DNA of 35,057 nt from Lachnospiraceae bacterium (GCA_017518185.1 JAFWWB010000058.1:1-35057), one strand, 5' to 3'; positions 1 through 7,969 are shown, counted from the first letter of the stretch. Numbers and translations: made by a program. Notes: generated by a model from the sequence alone, not told the origin.

Positions 1-255
1 GTTTCTCGTCTTAGGTGTAGTCTTATCTTTAACTAGCGCTTTCAGCCTGGCATTGGAAGTATAGATGCCTTCAATCTTGTTGGATGCCTCTGTACTCTGG
101 ATCTTTGCAATCTCCACAAGTTGTGTCAGCGTATCAGCCTTGGCTTCTATAAAAAGCGACTGTTCACCTTTATACTCGTGGATCTGCGTAAGCAATGCCA
201 CTATTTCCGGTGTCAGTAGTTTTTCCCATTTTTTACTGTAATCAAAATTTCTCAT
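1..255 (-). CDS. Fic family protein, N-terminal part (runs off the window)
   Basis: The minus strand is open from an ATG at 255 to the window edge (85 codons, no stop). The product begins MRNFDYSKKWEKLLTPEI and contains STEASNKIEGIYT near residue 60. This matches the N-terminal helical domain of Fic proteins, where the S-x-IEGI segment carries the inhibitory-helix region preceding the Fic core. Fic enzymes usually transfer AMP from ATP to protein hydroxyls. The catalytic HPFxxGNGR motif would lie outside the window, so activity cannot be judged. A GAGGAT ribosome site sits 7 bases before the ATG, and a near-consensus promoter lies at 314-342. The upstream DNA is AT-rich and carries repeated AATGATGTA motifs, suggesting tight regulation, possibly autoregulation. 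The family call rests on the N-terminal domain only. Confidence 0.72.
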   Translation of the reverse strand, partial: MRNFDYSKKWEKLLTPEIVALLTQIHEYKGEQSLFIEAKADTLTQLVEIAKIQSTEASNKIEGIYTSNARLKALVKDKTTPKTRN

Positions 256-313
256 TTCAATATCCTCATTTAAACATCAATTCACTCATAATTGGATATA
301 ATGATGTATTTAA

Positions 314-342
314 ATAATAACGCTCATTATACTCATTGTCAA
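314..342 (-). promoter_or_regulatory. Promoter of the Fic gene
   Basis: On the minus strand a perfect TTGACA (337-342) is followed after 17 bases by TATTAT (314-319). The predicted transcript start is near 307, about 50 bases before the Fic ATG at 255. AATGATGTA motifs lie at the transcript start (300-308) and just upstream of the -35 box (350-358 and 367-375), a geometry that suits repression. Confidence 0.7.
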
Positions 343-344
343 TG

Positions 345-380
345 TTATCTACATCATTTTTCAATAAATGATGTAGATAA
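345..380. repeat. Perfect 15-bp inverted repeat, candidate operator
   Basis: TTATCTACATCATTT at 345-359 is exactly inverted at 366-380 around a six-base spacer (360-365). The half-site core AATGATGTA recurs at 300-308. Shortened AATGATG/CATCATT versions occur at 387-393, 440-446 and 448-454. The AT-rich arms, lack of a following T-run and position next to the Fic -35 box favour a protein-binding site over a terminator. The binding protein is not identifiable here. Confidence 0.65.
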
Positions 381-398
381 GCAAATAATGATGGAATT

Positions 399-430
399 AA
401 AAAATACCGGCGGGAGAATTATCTCTCCCG
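399..430 (-). terminator. Terminator of the remnant gene at 419-604
   Basis: Read on the minus strand, a 7-bp stem CGGGAGA/TCTCCCG (arms 424-430 and 411-417, six-base loop) is followed after a short gap by six T (complement of 399-404). It overlaps the stop codon of the remnant reading frame. A weaker outer repeat, AATGATGGAAT (387-397 against 444-454), flanks it. Confidence 0.5.
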
Positions 431-604
431 TCCATTTTGCATCATTCCATCATTTCTGCAGCTACCCAGGTGTATTTTTCCCTTCTCATTTTTCTCAACA
501 GCACAGCGCCACCAAGTGTCATCTTTGACTTTTTCAAAATCAACCTCGCACCGTTTCGGACGCAAAACGTACCCAACACCAATTAAAATATCCCTACAAG
601 CCGC
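419..604 (-). pseudogene. Start-less remnant of a small protein gene
   Basis: The minus-strand frame is open from just after a stop at 605-607 to a TAA at 419-421 (61 codons) but has no ATG. Its translation reads like real protein and includes GYVLRPKRCEVDFEKV and DDTWWRCAVEKNEKGKIHLG. I do not recognise the family. Its 5' part overlaps the guaA terminator hairpin, and its 3' end runs into a terminator-like hairpin at 399-430. The most economical reading is the 3' end of a gene whose 5' end was lost. A small gene with a non-AUG start cannot be excluded. Confidence 0.35.
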
Positions 605-627
605 TTAAATTCACGGTTTGTAGGGAT
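585..627 (-). terminator. Terminator of the guaA operon
   Basis: A perfect 10-bp stem ATCCCTACAA/TTGTAGGGAT (arms 618-627 and 590-599), with further CCG/CGG pairing inside the loop, is followed on the minus strand by TTTTAATT. It begins 9 bases after the guaA stop, as expected for an intrinsic terminator ending the seven-gene operon. Confidence 0.75.
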
Positions 628-635
628 TTCGTGTA

Positions 636-2252
636 TTATTCCAGTTCTATCGTTCCGGGGGGTTTGCTGGTGAGGTCGTATAGGACGCGGTTCACGCCCT
701 TTACTTCGTTCACGATGCGGTTCATGACTTTCTGCAGTACCTCGAAGGGAATGCCGGCGCACTCGGCGGTCATGAAGTCATCAGTGATGACGGCCCTGAG
801 GGCGATGGCATAGTCGTAGGTGCGGAAGTCACCCATGACGCCGACGGAACGCATATTGGTCAGGGCCGCAAAATACTGTGAAGGCATCCAGGGCGGATCT
901 ATACGGACCTGATCCTTACTGCTGTCCGCGCCGCTCTTGTATATACGGTCGGAAGCATTTATCCTGCGCCACTCTTCCGCAGCCCTGCCTATCTCCTCTC
1001 TGTAGATGGCGTCGGCCTCCTGGACCAGCTTTACCTTTTCAGCAGTTACTTCGCCTATGATGCGGACGCCAAGCCCGGGTCCCGGGAAAGGCTGACGGTA
1101 CACCAGCTCCGGCGGCAGGCCCAGCTCCAGGCCCGCGCGGCGCACCTCATCCTTAAAGAGCATGCGCAGCGGCTCTATTATTTCTTTGAAATCCACCACC
1201 GAGGGAAGTCCTCCAACATTGTGATGGCTCTTTATGACTGCGGAATCTCCGAGGCCGCTCTCGATGACATCGGGATAAATCGTCCCCTGCACCAGATAGT
1301 CCACGGCTCCGATCTTCTTTGCTTCCTCTTCGAATATACGGATGAACTCCTCGCCGATGATCTTACGCTTCCGCTCCGGCTCCTCCACTCCTTTAAGCTT
1401 TCCGTAATAACGCTCCGCTGCGTTGACCCTTACGAAATTAAGCTCATAGGGGCCGGCGGGACCGAATACCGCTTCAACCTCATCCCCTTCATTTTTGCGG
1501 AGAAGTCCGTGATCCACGAACACACAGGTCAGCTGTTTTCCCACAGCCTTGGACAACAGCACCGCCGCCACCGAAGAATCCACGCCTCCCGAGAGGGCGC
1601 AGAGCACACGGCCGCTTCCGATCTTTGAACGGAGGCTTTCAATGGAACTCTCCACAAAGGAATCCATGCGCCAGTCACCTTTACAGCCACAGATATCCAA
1701 AGCGAAATGCCTGAGCATCTTCATACCCTCACGGGTATGCATGACCTCGGGATGGAACTGCACCGCGTAGATCTTCTTCTCCGCGCATTCCATGCCGGCT
1801 ACGGGGCACACGGCGGAGTGTGCTGTTACCCGGTATCCCTCCGGCGCCTGTGCTATATAATCCGTATGGCTCATCCATACCGCAGTCTCCTTCGGAACTC
1901 CCCCGAAGAGGACCGACGAAGGATCCAGCTCTATATCCGTATGTCCGTATTCGCTCACCGGCGCGCTTTCCACCTTTCCGCCGGCCATGTAAGCCACAAG
2001 CTGTGAACCGTAGCAGATGCCCAGGATGGGGATCCCCAGGTTCAGGATCTCCGGATCATAATGAGGCGAGCTCTCATCATATACACTGTTGGGGCCGCCA
2101 GTAAAAATGATGCCGCTGGGGGCTTCCGCTTTCAATTCCTCCATCGGCATCGTATAAGGTTTTACCTCACAGTAAACATTGCATTCACGTATGCGCCTGG
2201 CGATCAGCTGGTTATACTGACCGCCGAAATCCAGTACAATGATCTTTTCCAT
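636..2252 (-). CDS. guaA: GMP synthase (glutamine-hydrolysing)
   Basis: GuaA converts XMP to GMP using ATP and glutamine, the last step of GMP synthesis, in the cytoplasm. The N-terminal class I amidotransferase domain (about residues 1-190) has the nucleophile Cys80 in GICYGSQ and the His167/Glu169 pair in QFHPEV. The ATP-pyrophosphatase domain follows with its PP-loop SGGVDSS (221-227). The C-terminal dimerisation domain ends in the usual KPPGTIELE. At 538 residues it is slightly longer than common forms (about 510-525). The ATG at 2252 follows AGGAGGT with five-base spacing. It is the last gene of a minus-strand operon, 10 bases after the preceding gene and directly before a terminator. 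No purine riboswitch is visible upstream, so expression likely follows the operon promoter near 7809-7838. Confidence 0.97.
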   Translation of the reverse strand: MEKIIVLDFGGQYNQLIARRIRECNVYCEVKPYTMPMEELKAEAPSGIIFTGGPNSVYDESSPHYDPEILNLGIPILGICYGSQLVAYMAGGKVESAPVSEYGHTDIELDPSSVLFGGVPKETAVWMSHTDYIAQAPEGYRVTAHSAVCPVAGMECAEKKIYAVQFHPEVMHTREGMKMLRHFALDICGCKGDWRMDSFVESSIESLRSKIGSGRVLCALSGGVDSSVAAVLLSKAVGKQLTCVFVDHGLLRKNEGDEVEAVFGPAGPYELNFVRVNAAERYYGKLKGVEEPERKRKIIGEEFIRIFEEEAKKIGAVDYLVQGTIYPDVIESGLGDSAVIKSHHNVGGLPSVVDFKEIIEPLRMLFKDEVRRAGLELGLPPELVYRQPFPGPGLGVRIIGEVTAEKVKLVQEADAIYREEIGRAAEEWRRINASDRIYKSGADSSKDQVRIDPPWMPSQYFAALTNMRSVGVMGDFRTYDYAIALRAVITDDFMTAECAGIPFEVLQKVMNRIVNEVKGVNRVLYDLTSKPPGTIELE

Positions 2253-2262
2253 TTATACCTCC

Positions 2263-3318
2263 TTATTTATCCAACCCGGGAAGGGTTTTGACCCATTCTA
2301 TCTGCTCATCGGTATAGTGAAAGCGCCTCTGCTTTACAACGTCCACGCGGCCGTCCTGCATGCAGCCGGCATACATACGGAAAAGCCCGCCGCGCTTGAA
2401 AGCCAGGTGAAGCAGTTTTCCTTTCACGGCTTCGTCACGCACCGCGGTGACATGCTGCGCAAAATGCGCGACTATAGTCCTCTCCCTGTCGCTCTTCTTA
2501 TTGGCAAGTATATACCTGCAGAGAGCTTCATCCGACATATCGAAATCAAAATGGTATCTCGTCACGAAATCCTTTGTGGTCTTTTCTTCATAGTTGACGG
2601 AGATGGCCAACATCTTCGATATTTCCTTACGTGAAGGCAGGCACTCGGCAGGCACTCCGAAAGCCACGCAGTACATGATCTTGGAAGTATAGAAGACCTT
2701 TCTTGAGGCAAAGACTTTTTCGCTCACCGCCTTTACCTGTTTTGTATCTCTGTACCTAAAACGCCGTCTGGAATTCCTTACTGCCCTTATGACTCCCGTG
2801 ATCTGTTCCTTCTCCTCGCGTTCCGTCACCTCATCAAAAAATGAGAGCAGCGCAGAAGGCGAAGCACAGCTTATAAAACCGGTAAACAATGCCTTTTTGC
2901 CCATTATCTCACGATAGAGCTTTCTTTCATAACCATAGGCGTCGATAAAATACGCTGCTATATTGAGCCTGTTCGGCGAACACTTTTCCAGCCATTCCCT
3001 GACCGTATCTTCTCCGGGCTTAAGCTGCATGGGAAGCTGGAAGGAAGTATAGGTCTGGAGCTTATACTCCGCCGGTACAGCCGAGTCACAGATCTCCTTC
3101 ACATAACCGTCCATGCCCTCCTGATACACAAAACCGAAGCCCTTCTTTTCCGTGTAGACTCTGGACAGCACGCTGAACAGCTTCTTGTCGTAGCCCTCCG
3201 ATGCAAGTCTTGCCGCGGTCTCCAGAAGCTCCATAGGCTCAAGCCTTCCCGCGATCTTTCTTATCTGCGCTGTCCCCGGGATCGGGGGATATTCTTTTGT
3301 CTGTTCAGGATCGTTCAT
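2263..3318 (-). CDS. Conserved protein of unknown function, 351 aa
   Basis: I do not recognise this family. The product is soluble, with no signal peptide or membrane segment, rich in Lys/Arg/Glu, and looks mostly helical. The middle is strongly basic (RNSRRRFRYRDTK, about residue 185), which could suit nucleic-acid or phosphate contact, though that is a guess. The tail ends RRFHYTDEQIEWVKTLPGL. The ATG at 3318 has GGAGG nine bases upstream. It lies between the divergent sirtuin gene (49-base gap) and guaA (10-base gap), so it is co-transcribed with both. The neighbourhood (sirtuin, MTA/SAH nucleosidase, GMP synthase) leans towards nucleotide or NAD chemistry but does not establish a role. 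Confidence 0.75.
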   Translation of the reverse strand: MNDPEQTKEYPPIPGTAQIRKIAGRLEPMELLETAARLASEGYDKKLFSVLSRVYTEKKGFGFVYQEGMDGYVKEICDSAVPAEYKLQTYTSFQLPMQLKPGEDTVREWLEKCSPNRLNIAAYFIDAYGYERKLYREIMGKKALFTGFISCASPSALLSFFDEVTEREEKEQITGVIRAVRNSRRRFRYRDTKQVKAVSEKVFASRKVFYTSKIMYCVAFGVPAECLPSRKEISKMLAISVNYEEKTTKDFVTRYHFDFDMSDEALCRYILANKKSDRERTIVAHFAQHVTAVRDEAVKGKLLHLAFKRGGLFRMYAGCMQDGRVDVVKQRRFHYTDEQIEWVKTLPGLDK

Positions 3319-3367
3319 AACACCGTTCCTCCAAATCCGCCTGTTGTGACCGTCGCCGTCCCGGCTT

Positions 3368-4111
3368 TTATTCTATGATCAGTGGCAGCATGTCGCTTAC
3401 CTTTCCGTGTATGACGAAATCAGCATAACGGTCGGTATAATGCTCATCCCTGGTGATGAGCACCAGCCTGTCTCCCTTGTAATTGGCGGAGCAGTATTTG
3501 ACCATGCTGTCATACATATTCGTTCCCAGCACCAGCACAAGATCGGCTTCCTCACAGGCGTTCACCGCCTCGGTCATGAGATCATTGTGGATCTTTTCAC
3601 CGAAAAGCAGGATGCCGGGCCTGATGGGGGCATTGCACTTATCACAGAGAGGCACGATTCCCTTTGCTTCCCTGATATATTCCGCCGGGAATTCCTTTCC
3701 GCAGCGTGTACAGTGATTCCTTATGATGTTTCCGTGAAGCTCCACCACATCCTTAAGCCCTGTCCGCCCGGGCAGGTTAAAATAGTTCTGGGTGATGATC
3801 TTGAGCACCCTTCCGCTGTCCTGGAGCCTCTTTACATCGGCATAAAGCGAAGCCGGCTCGAGCTTTCTCCCCAGTATCTCTTTCTTATAAAAATCAAAGA
3901 ACTTGTCTCTGCGGGCGCTGTAGTAGCCAACGGACATCATCTCGTCCGGCGACTTGTGATAGATCCCCTCTATCCTGTAGCACTCCCTGGATGACCAGAG
4001 GTTCTCTCCTCCGCTCTCGATAACGGTGCCGACTCCAAGCATCACCACTATCCTGGCGGATTCCTCTATCATCTCTTTTACTCTGCTGATGGTGCCGCTC
4101 TGATCTGACAT
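3368..4111 (-). CDS. Divergent SIR2-family (sirtuin-like) protein
   Basis: Sirtuins bind NAD+ in a Rossmann fold and remove acyl groups from lysines, or in some branches hydrolyse NAD+. This 247-residue protein keeps the family layout: an N-terminal glycine segment (GVGTVIESGG, 26-35), TQN (107-109), a catalytic-type His in ELHG (H126), a four-cysteine zinc ribbon (C134, C137, C156, C159) and ILLFGE near 167-172. Several canonical residues are altered. GAGxS is GVGTV, the PDFR segment is missing, and TQNxDxLH is TQNYFNLP. NAD binding may therefore be changed or lost. The start follows a strong GGAGGGGGAG site. It is 18 bases after the exported-protein gene in the guaA operon. The fold is confident, an active deacylase is not. 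Confidence 0.8.
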   Translation of the reverse strand: MSDQSGTISRVKEMIEESARIVVMLGVGTVIESGGENLWSSRECYRIEGIYHKSPDEMMSVGYYSARRDKFFDFYKKEILGRKLEPASLYADVKRLQDSGRVLKIITQNYFNLPGRTGLKDVVELHGNIIRNHCTRCGKEFPAEYIREAKGIVPLCDKCNAPIRPGILLFGEKIHNDLMTEAVNACEEADLVLVLGTNMYDSMVKYCSANYKGDRLVLITRDEHYTDRYADFVIHGKVSDMLPLIIE

Positions 4112-4129
4112 CTGCTCCCCCTCCTTCTC

Positions 4130-5713
4130 TTATCTTCTGCCGCTTCTTCCCTCTGCGGCTCCTGTATTCATGAAATGCGCGTAATATGCTCTCCAGTTAT
4201 TTCCGTAGGCCTTATCCAGATCCGGATAGTTCAGTCTGTAGGCCTGGGGATCGAAATTCTCACAGCCCTGCCTTCCTTCGCTCATTCCCACGGTCACAAA
4301 ATGCTTCAGGGCTGCTGCCGGATCGTTAGAATAGAGCACTCTCATATCCGGATAGCGTCTCAGGTAATAACCGTAATCGAATATCCTCGAATAGTTTACC
4401 CCGTTATATATGATGGCTTCCCTGGATTCCTCCGAAGGCGCCACTGTGGTATGTACTGCGGAAATGCCGTATATCTTTGCGCTTCTTCCGTCGGTAGTAT
4501 ACCAGATGACCCTGCCGTTAAAAAGGATGGGCTGGCAGTCCGATAAACAGCCCTTAATGCTCTTAACTTCACTGGTCAGCTGTCCGGAGCCGTCGATAAA
4601 GCAATAGTGCACGGTCTCTGTATCGATATATCCGTCCCTTGCCTCCCACACCAGCATGAAGCATTCGGAATGGATCTTCACGATAAAAGGCGTCATCGCA
4701 TTGGGAAGATCGCCGTAGGCAAAGCCCGTTGCGTATTTTATCCTGACATACTCGGTAAGGTCCGCATTCTTGGGTATGGCCGCCACAAAAACATTTCTGT
4801 TGGGCGAGCTCAGATCCGCCGGTACCGTGACTCCCGCCACCAGCCTGAACTGCCCCGAAAGCTCGTAACCGCCTATACTGGTGCCCGGCGTTGCCTTTCC
4901 GCCGGTACCCGGCAGCCACATTGCCGCCGCCTCAGCGCAGGGTGATATGAAGCTGCTGCCGCCTGCTGCCGTGGTATATCTCGAAGTTATAAGGCCTCTG
5001 GGCCAGGTAAGGCTGTGATCCACAGCCGTGATCTTTCCGTCTGATGCATCTATATATGTGGCTGCCACATCCGCAAAGGCTCCGCTCTCAATGGCCGGAC
5101 TGCTCTGTATCTGCAGGAACGCCATGTCGGACTGTCTCACCGCCAGCGTCATCACCGACTGGGTACCGCTGTAGTCCGTATGCCCGAAGCGCGCATACAC
5201 CACGTTTCCGTACTCGCTGAAATCCGAATTGCAGCCTGCAAAGGGGGTAACAGTATTGCAGCCCGTTACGGCACAGCCGCCGAGCCTCACCCAGCTCTTG
5301 GAATACTTTACCAGTCTCAGGACCTCAAGGCCGTTATTCTTTCCCGGATTCTCCCTTCCGAACAGCACATAATTATATACGCTGCCCGAGTAAAAGCCGC
5401 CGAAGACCGGAAGCTCCATGTTAAGAAAGCGCTGCTCGATGACGGCGAAGGAAGAATTATAAGTCTCAACGAGGATTATATCCCCCATATTCTCGACTCT
5501 TGAGAAGGTACCGTTCTTATTGTCGCAGACATAGCAGTTCGGCACTGACTTTCTTGCGGTATAGTCATTGTCGTGGATATTATTTGTGACTATACCGGTG
5601 CTGACCGCTTCGTCGGCTCTTACCGGGATCACTGCCGCGAAGCTTACGATAACGGTCAGTATAAGCCCGGTCAGTATCCTTATGTATTTTTTCAGATCTG
5701 CGTCATGTAGCAT
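4130..5713 (-). CDS. Exported protein with C-terminal YPDL/EGR repeats
   Basis: The 527-residue product starts with a short charged stretch and a hydrophobic segment (about 11-30) ending VRA-DEA. This reads as a Sec signal peptide cleaved near residue 33. The long central region is beta-rich with no recognised catalytic motif. It alternates phrases such as VLFGRENPGKNNGLEVLRLV in a way that could be a propeller or repeat sandwich, but this is unproven. From about residue 445 there are two copies of a repeat of about 40 residues: FDYGYYLRRYPDM...HFVTVGMSEGRQ and FDPQAYRLNYPDL...HFMNTGAAEGR. Such repeats are common at the ends of secreted clostridial proteins, where a surface or glycan-associated role is assumed. 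The ATG (5713) lies inside the nucleosidase gene, overlapping it by 22 bases, with AAGGTG six bases upstream. Confidence 0.75.
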   Translation of the reverse strand: MLHDADLKKYIRILTGLILTVIVSFAAVIPVRADEAVSTGIVTNNIHDNDYTARKSVPNCYVCDNKNGTFSRVENMGDIILVETYNSSFAVIEQRFLNMELPVFGGFYSGSVYNYVLFGRENPGKNNGLEVLRLVKYSKSWVRLGGCAVTGCNTVTPFAGCNSDFSEYGNVVYARFGHTDYSGTQSVMTLAVRQSDMAFLQIQSSPAIESGAFADVAATYIDASDGKITAVDHSLTWPRGLITSRYTTAAGGSSFISPCAEAAAMWLPGTGGKATPGTSIGGYELSGQFRLVAGVTVPADLSSPNRNVFVAAIPKNADLTEYVRIKYATGFAYGDLPNAMTPFIVKIHSECFMLVWEARDGYIDTETVHYCFIDGSGQLTSEVKSIKGCLSDCQPILFNGRVIWYTTDGRSAKIYGISAVHTTVAPSEESREAIIYNGVNYSRIFDYGYYLRRYPDMRVLYSNDPAAALKHFVTVGMSEGRQGCENFDPQAYRLNYPDLDKAYGNNWRAYYAHFMNTGAAEGRSGRR

Positions 5714-6405
5714 TTGATCACCTTTGCGGTATTGGAAGCTGCCAGTGCCACAAAATGGGGATAATCCATATGCGCGCTGCTGTCAGCGCTGTCCGAGATG
5801 GCCCTGAGCACGCAGAAGGGCATCTTATTCACGAAACATACCTGGGCTATGGCGGCGCCTTCCATCTCACAGGCCAGCGCCTCAAATTCCTCGGCGATCA
5901 GCTGCTTCTGTCCCTTTGAGGATATGAACTGGTCGCCGGAAGCTATGGTGCCCTGCATGGCCCTGATCTCACTGCCTCCGAAGGCCTTTTCCCCGTTGAG
6001 CATCATGATAGCCGAGAAAAGCCCGTCGCGTATGGATTCCGTGGTGGGTATATATTGTATATCGCTTCCGAGGATCTTTCCCCTGGGCTCTCCCAGCGCC
6101 GTCACATCCATATCATGCTGTACCAGCTGACGTGCGATCACTATATCCGCGATATTGAGGCCGGCTGACAGGGAACCGGCAACTCCCACGTTCAGGATCT
6201 CATCGGGATGGAACTTCAGTATCATGGTCTGTGCGCAGATCGCGGCGAATACCTTTCCGACACCGCACACGGCGCAGACTACTTCCTTTCCCCCCAGCTT
6301 TCCGAGATAAAAATCTATACCCGAAAAGATCAGCTGCCCGTCAGGTTCCATCGCCTGTTGTATCTCTTTTAACTCCTCGGGTAATGCACAGATTATGCCG
6401 GTCAT
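5692..6405 (-). CDS. mtnN: 5'-methylthioadenosine/S-adenosylhomocysteine nucleosidase
   Basis: This enzyme cleaves adenine from MTA and SAH, recycling by-products of SAM metabolism. The product matches the family across its length (237 aa). It has the N-terminal ALPEE acid (Glu10), the GVGKVFAAICAQ and NVGVAGSL segments, CEMEGAAIAQVC (Glu180-Met-Glu182) and the catalytic Asp205 in RAISDSAD. The reading frame could begin two codons earlier at a TTG (6411), but AAGGAGG sits seven bases before the ATG at 6405, which I prefer. Its start is two bases after the stop of the upstream glycosyltransferase gene. Its end overlaps the exported-protein gene by 22 bases, so the three are co-transcribed and probably translationally coupled. 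Confidence 0.95.
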   Translation of the reverse strand: MTGIICALPEELKEIQQAMEPDGQLIFSGIDFYLGKLGGKEVVCAVCGVGKVFAAICAQTMILKFHPDEILNVGVAGSLSAGLNIADIVIARQLVQHDMDVTALGEPRGKILGSDIQYIPTTESIRDGLFSAIMMLNGEKAFGGSEIRAMQGTIASGDQFISSKGQKQLIAEEFEALACEMEGAAIAQVCFVNKMPFCVLRAISDSADSSAHMDYPHFVALAASNTAKVIKCYMTQI

Positions 6406-6407
6406 CC

Positions 6408-7496
6408 TCAAACCTCCTTGTCTGTCGGCTTAAACACCCACAGCTGCTGCACTTTATAGCTTATGAAAAAGAGTATCGTATCCACGAAAAACTTGGTGAT
6501 GGTCTCGTTCCCCTTAAGCCAGCTCACCAGCCGGTCCACGCAGAAGGCCGAGATGCAGAGCTGTATGAGCCATACCACCAGATATTTCGGTCCGCTGGAA
6601 GAAACCTTGCTCCTGGAGCCGAAGATCCAGCGGTTAAAGCTGTAATTAAATACTCCCGAACAGACCCTCGCCGCTCCGGTGGAGACGGGTATGTAATATG
6701 TCCTTAAAAGGTTTCCCTCGGGGATCTGCTTGAGCAGTCCGCACATTATGGTAAACAGTATTATGTCTATCAGGAAGGATCCGAAGGAAGATATACAGAA
6801 CTTGATGAACACCTTGTATATCTTCATGGAATCCTTGATCGGGTTAAAGTGGGAGGAGGCATTGTTATCGAGGTAGATCACCTCGATAGGCACCTCCACA
6901 AAGGGCACGCCCAGCTCCTTCAGTGCGAATATGACGTTCATCTCATATTCATAACGGTCTCCGGCAACCTTAGCCAGTTCTTTCAGGTAATCCATGGAAT
7001 GGACCCTGAGCCCGGTCTGGGTATCGGAGAGCTTAATATCGCAGAAGAACTTCATGAGCCTGCTGGTGAGCCTGTTCCCGAAACGGCTCCTGGGCGGGAT
7101 CTTCGTATCCGATTCAAAATCCCTGCAGCCGAAGACTATGCTGTGCGGGTTCTCCAGGAATTTCTCGCAGCAGGCCACGGTATCCTTTACCGTATGCTGG
7201 CCGTCCGCATCCAGTGTGACCACGCCCTTTGCCTCCGGATATTTCTCCAGTATATGGTTAAAGCCGGTCTTCAGGGCACAGCCCTTGCCCCTGTTCTCCG
7301 GATGCCGCAGTATCGTGACACCCTTCAGTCCTTCAACCGCATCAAATATGCCCTTATACTCCGCCCCGCAGCCGTCATCCACTATGATGACCGCCGGGAA
7401 GATCTCCGTAAGCGCAGTCACCGACTCCACCATGCTCTGTTCGGGGCAGTAGGCCGGCACCAGGGCTATTATTTCCGACAGTTCCTTAGTTTCCAT
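6408..7496 (-). CDS. GT2 glycosyltransferase fused to a GtrA-like membrane domain
   Basis: Residues 1 to about 230 form a GT-A, DPM1-like glycosyltransferase. It has the nucleotide-binding start ALVPAYCPEQ, VDDGC near residue 42, the NRGKGCALKTG segment and the metal-binding DADGQH near residue 98. From about residue 235 a GtrA-type domain supplies four membrane helices and ends with FNYSFNRWIFGS and QQLWVFKP. This architecture is typical of enzymes that load a sugar onto polyprenyl phosphate and help move it across the membrane. The sugar and acceptor are unknown. The 362-residue length fits the fused subfamily. It lies 14 bases after the FakA-tail gene and two bases before mtnN in the same operon. 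Confidence 0.9.
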   Translation of the reverse strand: METKELSEIIALVPAYCPEQSMVESVTALTEIFPAVIIVDDGCGAEYKGIFDAVEGLKGVTILRHPENRGKGCALKTGFNHILEKYPEAKGVVTLDADGQHTVKDTVACCEKFLENPHSIVFGCRDFESDTKIPPRSRFGNRLTSRLMKFFCDIKLSDTQTGLRVHSMDYLKELAKVAGDRYEYEMNVIFALKELGVPFVEVPIEVIYLDNNASSHFNPIKDSMKIYKVFIKFCISSFGSFLIDIILFTIMCGLLKQIPEGNLLRTYYIPVSTGAARVCSGVFNYSFNRWIFGSRSKVSSSGPKYLVVWLIQLCISAFCVDRLVSWLKGNETITKFFVDTILFFISYKVQQLWVFKPTDKEV

Positions 7497-7510
7497 TTTT
7501 CCGCTGTCCC

Positions 7511-7771
7511 TCAGCCGTGAAGACCTCTGGTCTGACGGTCCATATCTTCTACCACTATATCATAGATCTCACCCAGGCTGCGGCCGTACTCCAGTACCTT
7601 CCAGGGCTCATTGGTATGGAAGTGGATCTTGATGGGGTCCCCGTCGCCGCCTATTACCAGCAGGCTGTCCCCGACGAAGTGCTCCGTGATATAGTCGTTG
7701 ATCTCATCCTCGTCAAGATCGTCGCCGTCGATCAGCAGCTGTGTGTCGTATCTGAACTCTATTGCTTCCAT
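7511..7771 (-). CDS. Free-standing FakA C-terminal-like small protein
   Basis: The 86-residue product resembles only the C-terminal domain of FakA/YloV, the DAK-related fatty-acid kinase. It shows the pattern YDTQLLIDG, a GDSLLVIGGDGDPIKIHFHTNEPWKVL-type core (residues about 34-60) and a final IYDIVVEDMDRQ. The nucleotide-binding DhaL-type and middle domains are absent, so it is unlikely to be a kinase alone. Such short proteins are usually labelled only as DAK-related. The frame extends upstream to 7810, but the -10 box occupies 7809-7814 and an AAAGGAG site precedes the ATG at 7771, so 7771 is the start. It is the first gene of the seven-gene operon ending in guaA. Confidence 0.82.
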   Translation of the reverse strand: MEAIEFRYDTQLLIDGDDLDEDEINDYITEHFVGDSLLVIGGDGDPIKIHFHTNEPWKVLEYGRSLGEIYDIVVEDMDRQTRGLHG

Positions 7772-7808
7772 TTCACATCTCCTTTGGTGAACATAAATAT
7801 ACGTATTC

Positions 7809-7838
7809 ATTATACTCCATAATCTCCAGCAAGTCCAA
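7809..7838 (-). promoter_or_regulatory. Promoter of the guaA operon
   Basis: TTGGAC (833-838 of 7.8 kb, i.e. 7833-7838) and TATAAT (7809-7814) are separated by 18 bases on the minus strand. The transcript would start near 7802, about 30 bases before the ATG at 7771. It is the only good promoter I found for the genes between 636 and 7771. Confidence 0.65.
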
Positions 7839-7910
7839 CATCTTTTATCACGGGTTGTTTTTTAATCCTTGATTTTAACGATGTTTTTATATATCATGAT
7901 GCCCAGGGGA

Positions 7911-7916
7911 TATAAT
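7911..7916 (+). promoter_or_regulatory. Probable -10 box for the DHH gene
   Basis: A perfect TATAAT sits at 7911-7916, about 55 bases before the inferred start of the DHH gene. No good -35 box is found 16-18 bases upstream, where the DNA is T-rich. The promoter may be weak or activator-dependent. The region 7815-7910 between the divergent promoters shows nothing else. Confidence 0.4.
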
Positions 7917-7969
7917 TCATATGACGGTCATGTTTACATGAACCGGCATCACCATCCCCGGGGAGGTAC

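Noticed and set aside
292-528. Plus-strand open frame of 78 codons in the intergenic region beside the Fic gene.
   Set aside because: No ribosome site, odd His/Phe-rich composition, and it runs through the operator repeats and terminator hairpin.
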